Below, in pieces: positions 25,960-38,330 of a DNA stretch of 64,000 nt. The DNA lies in contig NC_136016.1 of assembly GCF_048128805.1 (NCBI RefSeq), forward strand, positions 22,923,676 to 22,987,675. Reading direction: 5' to 3'. Position numbers and translations under genes: made by a program. Each line of letters begins with the position of its first letter. Positions within the stretch are counted from its first letter, which is position 1. The notes beneath the pieces are model-generated. The model worked only from the letters and a program-made list of their open reading frames with translations. It had not been told where the DNA came from and searched no databases. Source of the DNA: Centroberyx gerrardi. Taxonomy: Eukaryota > Chordata > Actinopteri > Beryciformes > Berycidae.

Positions 25960-28900
25960 GGTGGGGGGTGGGGGGGGCAGGAAGGGGCGTGTCTTCAAGG
26001 AGAAATATCAACGGAATGGAGGAAACGCTGCAGCGGTGGCCAGACCCAACACACAAATGAGCAAATGAGTGAAGTCATTACCTTGGTTGTATTATTTAAA
26101 TGGTGGAATTTAATGGAATTTAATGGAATTTAATTCTGTTTCCTGTCATTCTAATTCAATTCACAATCTGTTTCCTTAAAGCAGTGCTTCTCAACCTTTT
26201 TCATAACAAGAACCCCTAATTTAGTCCACATTAGAGCCCCATTTGATGAGATTTTGTCTCTCAGACCCAAATCTGAGAATATTTTTATTGTCAGATTTGA
26301 TTTTGTCCAGAATCCCATGACTGTCTGTATTGCAGGTAGAGAGATAACAGAGAAACTATGATCAAAACAGTCATTCTTCTAACTGTGTTAACTTCTTGTA
26401 AATGAAATAATGCTGAAGTTTAACAATTCATCAGTTTGCCTGGGACCCCCTGGAACCCCCTCAAGGACCCCTGGTGGTCCCCGGATCTCACATTGAGAAC
26501 CACTGCCTTAGAGCTGGAATTACCACGCATTCTCAAGTCAGTTCACTCACAACACGCTAAAACCTAACCTTAAATTCATATTCTAACCCCTAACCTTAAC
26601 CCTCACCTAAACCTAAACCTAACAAGATGACTCCAATTAATTCCCAACATGTCGTCCCGGGACATTTCCCCCCTTCACAGTTCAGTAAAACAAAGTTATC
26701 CAATCAAATCTCAGTCTGCACAGCTTCTTCCGTGCAGATCCTCCATGCCCAACCCAAAATAACCTGCCGTTTGTCTTCTCCTCCATTCTCCTCTCCTCCC
26801 TCCATCTGTCCATCTTTCACCTCTCAGCCATCTGTCTCTTCCACCTCTCTCTCTCTCTTCATGTCTCTCCAGCTGGCTTCCCGTTCGGGTTTTGTGCTTC
26901 TTTTCAATCGTTTGCTCGTCTTTTTTTGGGAGGTTTTTGCCAGCGGTCGCTCTCTCTCCATCTATTTTGAAGTTTTCCTCTAAGCTTCCACCTCCCTCTC
27001 ACCTCACACCGACAAGCATTATCTGAGTGTGACCTGCATTCAGGTTCAGGGGATGTGATGCGGAGTAGCGGGGCGAAAAATTAGGTAAACTTTGCACTTT
27101 GGCGGCCCCAAGTGGCAGCGAGGGATAACTGTTCAGATTTTTGAAAGTTTGAAGGACTTCACTGCCCAGAAATCATGATGTAACAAGATAAAAGCCATAA
27201 AGAACGTGGGATAGCAGCATCCAGAAAACCAAAAACAGCAAGACATAAAGATAGACCTAGTCTCAGACTTAAATCTGACTTTAAGTCAAACTTGCTATAG
27301 ACACTTATACTTACCTGTTTCTACTACTTCTTGATTGTTGTAGATCTCTGCTGGCTTGTTTCTGTCTCTAAAGACTCTCTTCTTCAGGTTCTTTCCAAAA
27401 ACCAAAGATTTGCCATCTTGTATGAAACAGCCGACTTGTTGCCATGACAACAAAGTTCTTAACTCAAGATTAGCCAGGGGAGAGGGGCTAACTTTCCTTC
27501 CTCACAATAAGTCTTAGGCTTTGTTCAGACTGCAGGCAAATCCGATTTGTTTCTCAAATCCGATCTTTAGTTCTGACTGTCCACACTGTTATTTGCAAGT
27601 GTTCAGGCACCGTTAAAGTCGAGATGAAATGAAAAATGCCTTTTAACCCTTTTAGATCACATCCCCGGTCATATTGTGCACCTATTTAACAATATATGCC
27701 AAAAAAAATACAAAAAATCAATTTCTTTGTATTCTTATATCAAAATTCAATCATGTTTTCTTCCTGTAAAACAAAATATGCCGTGTGCTTACGTAAGCAT
27801 GCCTCAACCAATTTCAACCAATAATATCATGACATCCACCCATCAATCAATCTTCAACTTTTAGCGCACAGAGCTAACATTCATTAGCGTTAGCTAGCTA
27901 GCAGCAGCACGGTACTTCGGTGTGTCTTCGGGTGTTATGACACGCCCACTTTTCAACGTTCAAATCAAATTCCTCCCAACGTTACGTCCCGCCTGTCTTT
28001 CCTGTTTCACTCGGAAATACGTCACGATACGGAAGTTAGATACTCTCGAAATGCCGTTTCATCTCGACTTTAAGCTATCTGCATTGGTTGCCGTGGTAAC
28101 GACGTCGGCATGTGTACATACGGTAACTGACGGCACGTTTTTCAGATACGAAACCAAAACAAAAAGCTGCAAATGCAGAATGGAGACGTACCGTCTTTTC
28201 CTCCGCACCACCGGACGGTCGAGTCGCGGTACAGAATTCCTCGTCGCAGCAGAACAACATCACCGACGGTAACGGCTGTTGTTTACGTTCTCTATTTTCG
28301 TTTCTCCCACTCTGGATGTGACGCCAACGGCATGTGTCGCGCTGTGAGAGACTTAATGACAGTTTGAAACCCGTTTTGAGTGGCTAGAGGGGTCAGACTG
28401 AGACGCATCTGTGGTTTTTTGTTGTTCACACTTGATAGAATCAAGCCGACTCCAATCTGGATATGCCAAAAATCTGATTTGGGCTGGCAGTCTGAACAAG
28501 GCCTGAGGCTCGTCTTAAACTAGCTTTATGCTGGCAGAGAAGATTTCCCGCCAGTTACCATGACACCAGGATTTAATTTGTTAGATCTGACGAATCGGTT
28601 GATTGTTTTAAGCAGCAGCTGAAAACTCATGTCTATAGGCTTTTTTTTTTTTAATAAAGTTTTATCTTTGTTTTTATGTGCTTTTTGTTTAAATATGTTT
28701 GGTTGTTTGCTTTAACTGATTTTCTTTGTGTTTGTATTTTCTGCATTTTTATAGGTCAGCCTTTTTAAAGTTTTATCTTTGTTTTGTTTATATGTTTGTT
28801 TCAACTTGTTTTTCATTGTTTCTGTTTCCTCTGCCACTTTTCTGCTATGTGAGGCACTTTGTAACAGTGTGTTTTAGTGCTATATAAATAAAGCTTTACT

Positions 28901-29228
28901 TACTATTAGTGGGAATGGGACGCTCTGCTCTGCTGCAGCCCCACTTTGTGATTCAAACTGATTTTTACATACAAATCTTGCCTATTGCAGCTTTAATCTC
29001 CTATTAAAATGCCTGTGGGTTGTGTGTTGTCCAAACACAGAAGTGGAGTCTTTCAAAGACGAAAACCTCGTCTCTGTGTGTTTCATGCGTTAGCCAAGGT
29101 CACTCCATCTGTGAGAGTGGGATCACACATCCAGAGGAATGACTCACCCTCTTCTGGCAGCAGCATCATCATCACCACCATCTTCATCACGATCCCCCAC
29201 AGAGCTGCTCCCATCACACTCGGTCACG

Positions 29229-29276
<48 letters not shown>

Positions 29277-32200
29277 AAATCACGCCTACTACACATTTGT
29301 CGAGTAGCTTCTGCAATTCAAACCGTCTTTGGCTCCTGAGGCTTTTCAAAGGTTCGCTTCTTTGCTGGAGGCCGTTTGGAGAAAACGGGCGAGCGGAGAG
29401 TTTCGGAGCCACGGGGAGCGATTTGTGAAAACAAGTTATACAATACTCATGAAGATGTTATGAAAGAGCCATTCGGGGACGGTAAAAACAGTCCGTAAAA
29501 CAGGCGCTCGCATTGTTTTTATGTGTCTCATTTGTGAATAATTAGCTACGGCCCATAAAATACACAAAATAAACTGTGAGAGAGAGTGTGTGTGTGTGTG
29601 TGCATTTTTGCGAGCTTGCGTCTGTGCGTCCTCCAAGCTGTAATCAAGGCTTTTCCATGTGGGTTTGGCTCGGCCCGCCCCGCCGCAGCCCCGTAATAGC
29701 AGCTCATGGCCGTATTTGGCCGGAGCGCGCCGACACAAAGCGGGCCTGGAGCCTGCGGTCGCACCGGGGGAAAACACTCGCAGCTCAAGTCACCCGCATC
29801 TCGCCGCGATTCCCCTGGCAGGGAGCGAGAGAAACCACAGCTATGTCTCTCCCTCTCTCTCTCTCTCCCCCGTCGTCCCACCTATTAGGAGGGAATATGA
29901 CCCAGAAACAGCAGACATCAAGGCTTCGCCGCTCCAAACGGACGAACGTGGGGGGAAACCGCGTCGTCACCGGCCCGGGAGGAAACTCGGGACAGCAGAT
30001 TCCTGTCTTCCGTCCAGAGAAAACTCATCTCTTCAACAAAGTATCTCACATCTGCCTCCCTCCCCCCCCCCTATGACTCACATTCCCCTTCTCCTGCTCT
30101 CCTAAACTCTTATTTCTCTTTCTTTTTTTTCCAGCGCTCCTCTCTCATCCATGATCGTTCTCGGGTCACAGGAATATTTTGTCTCATCCCCAGTCGGGAC
30201 ACTGTGCCTCTGACCCTTGACCTCCTCTACCTTTTGGTTGTTTGTAATGAGAATTGAAGTTTTTTCCTACAGTTGCACTCAATCTAAGTCGCTCTGGATA
30301 AGAGAGTCAGCTAAATCAGCCTAAAATATTAAAGCTGCACTAGGCAAAAGTTTTATGTAAGAAATCCACCGGTTTTATCAGCTTAAAACGCGAAGTGTGT
30401 CACAACCCCACTAACTGAGACGCTGCAGATTCTCCCTGTTTCACCAAATTAAATCCTGCTGCCAGGTATGAACACTTCCAACAGAAAGTGACAAATCCAA
30501 ACTTCAGAGTGAAATCCAAACTGTCTCCTGAACAGCAGCAGAGAAAGCTGGACTCACCAACGTTAGATCTTCTCCTCTCTCGTCTCTTTGGTTTCTTTGG
30601 TATGAAACATCACAGACTGGCCGGGTCGGTGAACAGTTTACTGACCTCACTGCACAGGAATTCTGGGTATTGTAGTTCAAAATTTTGCACTGCCTTTAGT
30701 GCAGCTTTAATGTAGAATGAAGCTGATGTTCCTTGTTGTTCCCAGCTAGGAGAAAAAGCATTTGGTGGACGATGACATGCAGGAGGAGGCGAAGTTTAAC
30801 ATCAACCCAAACATTTTCACAGTATAATATTATGGCAAGGTACTAAATTCATATTAAAACAGCTTTGGAAACTGTTTTAAAAGATATTTATGTCCGGATT
30901 TCACAAAACGATGCAGGCAGCGATGAAGAAGTCGACTCAAATTTCATGTTGCCGCTGTATTTCACAGGTTTTCAACGCCGGTGAAGGCTGTCGTATCAAC
31001 TATTCAATGTCAAAAGGTCACACTAACTAATTTAAGAGGTAGTATATTTGTTCAGGCTAAAATAAACACACACACACACACACACACCGGCTGTCCACAT
31101 TCATCATTTTCAGCGCCTCCGTGCCTTTGCTTCTTTTCAACACAGTCTCCGTTCCTGCCAAACGCAAACTGACAAGATTTCCAGTTATGAACGCCCGCTG
31201 TGTTGGAAATGAACACAAACGCGACTCGTCCCAAACCAGAATTGAGAAATGACTCGTACTTTTTTTTTTTTTAAGAGTGTCGGGTTGTGGCGGGGAACAG
31301 AGAGCAGATGAATGATGTGTGTTTTGGTTTTTGTCGGTCGGGAAAGTTTCTCTCTCCCGTTGGATCTGAAGCGGAGGGAGCAGGGATTTGATTTCACTGC
31401 TGCAGCTCTTGGTTTTCATAAACCGTCTACTAGATATAGAATATGTAAACAGTACGGAGAGAGTCACTTTTTCCCCTCTGAGAAATACTGGCTCAGCACG
31501 CAAATGCACACACACACTTACTGACACTGACAGATCCACATATAACCATCTTCCTCCATGTTAAGATCATTAAAAGCATTAATAGAAGAGGGAAAACTGA
31601 GAATATAAGGCAGTTAGTAGCTGCCAAGGGTCAAAATAACAATCAAATGGTGTTTTTATGTCTCTCTAGGAATCAGAGAGGATTGCTCAAAACTAAATCT
31701 ATGTTCTCAGTTCTGAATTGCTGCTTATATCTGATTGTTTTGGATGATATCGACTCCAGGATGTAACACATATCTGATACCAATATGAACTGACAGCGAC
31801 GTCCAAAAGACACACACAGTAACCATAACAAAAGATGTCACAGTCTGTTTCTGTACCTACACTTCTCCTGCTTGTTTTCAACTAAACCAAATACAAACCA
31901 AGTTGAGTATTTGTCTTTCTTTCCATCGTTTTGTCTCGTTGTCCTTCATGCTAACGCTGAGACAAGCTGCCACGGAGACAAAATGATGACAGCTGTCTCA
32001 GGTGAATGATGTACGATTTACTTACATCATTGAAATTCATCTGATTTGAGCGTTTAAAATATAAGTCGCATGTCGGTCTCATGCCTCTGGATCCTCTAGA
32101 TTTTGCACCACAGATCCAGAAATGGAAAAAATGCGACTCTATGCAGCTTTTTACTGTTCACACTGATTGGAAAACATCAGATCTGGGTCAAAAAGATAAT

Positions 32201-33788
32201 CAGAACTGGGACACTTTCAGCTGCAGTGTGAACACAGCCAAACAGAGACAGTAAAATTCATTATAAGGCGAGTTTCCATAAACAAATGATTTATATTGCG
32301 ATTCATACCAATCATCCTGAAGCCAACGGTCGCCTGGGTGATGCAAGACTGTCAGATTGCAGTGCAGTTTTCATCACACCGAACCACATGTTGTCTGTCA
32401 GTCTGTCACACTGAGAGGTGAGGAGTGAGTCACAGAGCCTGCCTCACTCTGCCTCACTCCTGACCGCACACCTACCTACCCACCGCTCCACCACACTCCA
32501 CTGATGTGCTGCTGTCTGCTGGAAATTCATTAATTTTAAATGAGAAAATCCATTACTGCTGCAAAACATTCTGACACTGGATAGATGTTGATCTGATACA
32601 AAAACCCAAATATACCGCAAAAATGAAAGTTCAGACGATGTTCATAATCGCCCATAGCTGCTGGCTGCGCCGATTTGTGAAATTGGAGCTTAATTATCTT
32701 TCTGGTATCAATTCAAAGCAAAACAAATTTTTTTTTTACCATGCCATAATATCATATTGCGAAAATGTTGCAGTCGTTTGGCTTGGTGTTGAACTCCAAC
32801 CTCCTGCACATCGCTGTCTGGCAAATGCTTGGTGGGGAACATGGGCTTTGTTTTACAGAAAATCACTTAAGCTTTGGCTGATTCCATTTAGAAAAGTAAA
32901 AAGCATATAAAGATGATAAGTACAGTATGATGTACTCTATTGCATAATGCGATGTGCGCCCCCACCCTTCTGTTTTCTGTCTCATAGAGGCTTTGAGTTG
33001 TGTCACAAACCTCTGGCTCCATCATGAAGGTCCAGTGGAGAATTTGATAGATGTAAATAATCGCGAAATTTATAACAAGCAGCTAGAAGCAGAGAGCAGC
33101 TGAGTCAGCTTGTTGTGGTGTGGCTGTAGATCCATTCAGTAACGTTCTCAGTAAAAGTGAATAGTGTGATAAGGTGGATTTGGTTACTGTGACACAGTAA
33201 ACTGTCTTGTCTTTAGCCCTAGTCTCTACTCCAAAACACTCTGAGTTGTAGCTTGAGAAGAGTCAGCTCAGTTAACCTGAACAAACTGTTAGCTAGCTAA
33301 CTAGCCAGCAAACACACTGATGTTAATGTGAACATGCTAACGCTAGCTGCTACTAGATACGTTAGCTAGTGTGCTAATCAGATGTGTTAACAACAAGACA
33401 GTGATGTTAGCTGACCAGATGCTATGGTTAGCTAGCTAACAAGCTGACATTATCTAAACACTAAATCAATCAGATGGATCGGTGATGAAATGATCAGTTC
33501 AATCAGAAATTAAACATGTCTGTTCAATTCTGTTGAGACGGATAAGTTGCACGTTTAGAAGCACAACCAGCTGTTCACAGCCATTGTTGCCCAAGAGTTG
33601 AGGACCTCCAACATGGCCGCCAGAGGCTGCGTTACATCACCTCAAAGCTCTCTAACCCCCTGAGTGTTGGTTTGTCCTGAACGCACCCTGCAGTGTGAGT
33701 GTGAGTCACGGGCAGCTGCCTGCCAGCCAGGGTTTATTAATACTTCACAGGCTTTCACAGGTTAAAGACGGGTGAAACATAAGTAACC

Positions 33789-33825
<37 letters not shown>

Positions 33826-34498
33826 GAGAGTAGAATCACACAGGCACAGGCATGTGTCCAAACTCACTCATTCAACACTCACACAAAGCAGTGACACACA
33901 GGCACGTGCACACACTCAAACACACACACACAGTCATGCATGTGAGCAGACACTCACTTCACACACACACACAAGCAGTGACACACACACAAGAGCGATG
34001 ATGAATGACAAAAACAAGAGGAAGATAATGACAAATGGTACAGAGACGAAGAAAACTGGTTACTGGCTGCATGGTTTGGATGAAAAAAATTATATTGCGT
34101 TGCTTTTGCTGGATATTGCTGAACACTATCGTCTTTCACTATCTGAATTAAACAATATGTGGGTGAACAATGAGATTATAATGCGTAGGTTTGCATATAA
34201 GAAAAAACTTTCCTCAATGTACAACTTCATGAGTTTGACCTGGATCCTCCACAGCAGCAGGAAACACCTTTCCCCTGGTGAACACTACGGAAGCCCAGTG
34301 AGGACATCATACATTGTATTTTCACTGTTTTTGCTGTTAATTTTCTTTGTTTTCTTGAGATATTGAGTTATTTATGTCATTATCTCTGAGTGTAAGTGAC
34401 ATGATACTCTACGAATGTTTAGACATAGATTCACCGCCTATCCACTCCATCAGTCCTCACTGTTCCTCAGAGTTTGGGAGGTGAGACATGACACTGTC

Positions 34499-34536
<38 letters not shown>

Positions 34537-34687
34537 TGTCAGTCTGTCTGTCAGCACTGACACAAACACCTTCACTGAGTCACTTTGACAGAAAACCTGC
34601 TACTGACGGGACGCTGAATGCACTTTTTGTCTCGGTTTACCACACGAGGACGAATGAACCACCTAGACAGGCTTTACTTATGTGATA

Positions 34688-34756
<69 letters not shown>

Positions 34757-37700
34757 TTAAAGACTGATACTAACACCTCCAGGGTCAGGGGTTCAACTGC
34801 CTCACACTTTAAGACACTAACACTGTCAGAGTCAGGAGGGATGGGGATGTTTCCTTTGAAATGAAAGCGTAAAACTTTATCACATAAGGTGAAAACAAAG
34901 AATAATAATGTGATATTCGCTTTTGTATTGTGTGTGTGTGTTTTGGATGGATGGGCGTATGTTACTGTTTCTTTTGTCCTACTATGTCTTTTATGTTTAT
35001 TTGTCCAGGGACTACAAATGGAAACTAGCTGTTAGCTAAAAACGCGTCATCTCTCGTTATTTTTGAGACTGATGTTCTGTTGTGCATTGTCCCTGTCTAA
35101 ATAAACTTAATTATAACAATATTAATTAATCACATTTCAGTTACGAAAGCTAATAAGCCTTGTTCTCAAGCCAAATAGACAAATGATGAAGTTGGTGTTT
35201 CAGTATTTATCATGGTGATATATTACGTCTTCACTAGATGCTTCTGTTGGATCTCTGCTGTAATTAGCTAGCTTACTGCTCTCTATTGTTTTTGTTTTTT
35301 TAATCATGCTTTTTATTGTTTCCTTAAAAAACAAGACAATATGCACAAGAGAAGCAGAGTCACTATCAAATTACATAAACTGTTATTAAAAAAATATATA
35401 AATCGCATCACCTCTCTATTGTGAAAATGTGACTTTATTGTTTATGTTCTGTCGATGTTGTTGTAATTCCTGCTGGTCTCCAGTAGAGGATAAAAGTCAT
35501 AGATTACTTCATGCCCCTTTAAGGTAAAAATATTCACCAAATGCCTTATGTAATATGTGTTTTCCCTATTTAAATACAGCAGTATGTTCTCTCTCTTCAC
35601 GCTCGAGGTCATGAGTCTGAACACAGTCTGAGGTTTGTGTGTGTTCCTCTCTCCTGGGCTGAAGCTCCTGCGGGACGGAGACTCTCTGCTGAACCTCATT
35701 ACACTTTCCAAAACAACCTGTTGGGATGACGCTGTTTACCTGTGCAGGTAGGTAGGTCCTGGACCTACCTGTGCAGGTAGACGCCTCCTGGCTGGGCCTA
35801 CCTGTGCAGGCAGCCAGGAGGCGGCTACCTGCACAGGTAAACAGCGTCATCCCAACAGTCATCTGAGCCTTAAACACACTAGGGTTCGACCGATATGGGT
35901 TTTTAAAGGAAGATTATCACATTTTTAGATTGAAGCGGCTGATAGACGATATTTTGCATCAATATTTGGGGCTGTACATTTAAATTTGACTATTTTCATG
36001 CCCAAAAAATCCAAGAATTCAGTGTTCTTCGTGCGGAGAAGCCTCTGAAACAGCATTCAGAGCATCATGGGACACTAAAACACTAAAACTAACAGTCTAA
36101 CATCCAATTTTTATCTAAAGGCTAATAATGGCAAACAGATCCATGGTTCTAACTAGGACTCCTACAAATGATTAATTTCTTTCTCGATTCATCTGTGGAT
36201 TATTTTTTCGATTAATCATTTAGTCTATAAAATGTCAAAAATGATGCCAAATTCCCATCACAAGTTCCCAGAGCCTGAAGCGATTCTTAAAATGACTTAC
36301 TTAGTCTGACCAGCAGCCAAAAAAACAAAGTATTAATTCTGTTGCTTGAGAAAAGCAGCAAATTTTAGCATTTGTGAAGCTGTAACCAGCAAATGTTTGG
36401 TATTTTTAGATGATTGATTGATTTAGTTGACTTTTTTTGTCATTCAACTAATGGTTTCAGCACTAGTTTTAACCCTAATACTGACAGTGAGTATGTCCTG
36501 AGGCGTGAGAAGTACTGCTGCAGAACTGAACATACAGTTCCAGGTTTACACTTCTTCTGCAAAGACAGTCAGTCCTCATTCATGGATTTATCCTGCATCG
36601 GCACTGCAGAAGATTCATTCTCAGATGTTACACCAGAGAGCCCAGTCAGCGTATTTTAAGGAAAAACCCCAGTGTGTCCCATCCAGCCGGTTCCCAGACC
36701 GTTCCTCCTGACTTCTGACGGCGGAAAAAGAGAGCACAAGTTGATTTTTTTTTTCCAAGCGGTTCCTCTTGAGGATGAAGCCAAAGTGAAGCAAAGAGGA
36801 AGAAGAAAAAAAAAAAAGTGGGACTTCAACAACGAGTCGTGAGTCAAAAGTGGCGCAGACGGAAAAAATGATCTTTAATCATTTATAGAGACAAGTGAGA
36901 GACTGAAACGAAGACTGGCAAACAAGGATGGAGGGAGTCACTTCACAGCAGAGTCACTTCCCTCTTCCATCGCTGCCTGAAAACTTTGACCTTTGACCTT
37001 GTTAGTTTTGGATGCTTGTAATTGTTGGTGATCTAGGAATTGAAGCGCATTCTGCTCAGGATAAAAGCGTCATGTAAGGCTGCGTTCACATCAAGCATGT
37101 TCTGGTCGGTTTATTCAAACTCTGCAGTGTTTCCTCCTTTAGTTCAGTTGGTTTGTCCAGGTGAGAACGATGACCTTTGAACTCTGGCGGCACCAAATAA
37201 CGACACCGAGAGTCTCAGTCCTCTAACAAGAGAACTGAAGTGCGGTTCGTTAATCCAACCGACTACAGGAAACCACCCCGAAAACACAAGGGATTATGGG
37301 TAGAAGGAGACGGATGCGGTTCCTCACGCTTGAAAAGCCGAGCAGAACAAAATGAAGTCTGGACTGATGCTCATATTCAGCTATTTCTTCATGTGTTCTG
37401 AACTGGTATGAACACCACAGAAGAAGAGACAGACAAGTCCATCATGCCTTGATCAAGTTACAGGAACTGGAATCAGATTTGTTTTGATGACAGGTCACCA
37501 AAACTCTGTCCAATAAACAAGCTGCTTGTGAGTCATGTGACTTTTGTTTACAAGCCCTGGTTCACTTCTAATTTGGTCAGTTTGAACCTAAATGAACCAA
37601 ATAAAAAAACACAACAAAGTCAGCTTTTCCACCCTGGTTCGGACCAAAGAAAACAAACTGTATGTGTGACTGCAGTCTTCTTCTACTGTTGCACTGCTTG

Positions 37701-38286
37701 TAAGTCGCTCTGGATAAGAACGGCATCTAAAAGTCTAAAATGTAAATGTTGAGACTGCTGATTATCAGGCAGGTAAAGACTTTTCTCTCCGAGCTGCAGG
37801 TTCAGCTGATGACTGAGGAGAGTCGGGAGTCTGCTGAGTTGTCCCACGGCTGCTGAGACAAGCACCGACACGCCATGACACCAACATCCACAGGCTGCTT
37901 CATTATTCAGGCTGCACACACACACACACACACGCACATGCACACACACACACACACCTTTACTGTCTGTCAGAACAGCCTGTCTTAATATGAAGATGAT
38001 GATTTGTTCTCGCAGGGCAGATGAGAAAGTAAATGTCCCTTTCAAAAAAGATTAAAGAAACCCTTTAATTTAGAAGGATATTATGCAAATGCCACAGCAA
38101 AACAGTAAGTCCCACTAGGAATATTATAGGAATATTATAGGAATATCATAGTGATATCATGGGGGTAAAATGAAAATGCTATTAAGTACTATAAGGTTAC
38201 GATAAACTCACTATTGTGTAACACAGACACACTTTATTTCTTACATTCCTTACAAGAATATTATAGGAATATTATAGTGATTTTGA

Positions 38287-38330
<44 letters not shown>

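Noticed and set aside
29576..30105. GC-rich overlapping ORFs resembling a first exon
   Set aside because: No family resemblance or splice-consistent frame; long overlapping ORFs are expected in CpG-rich DNA.
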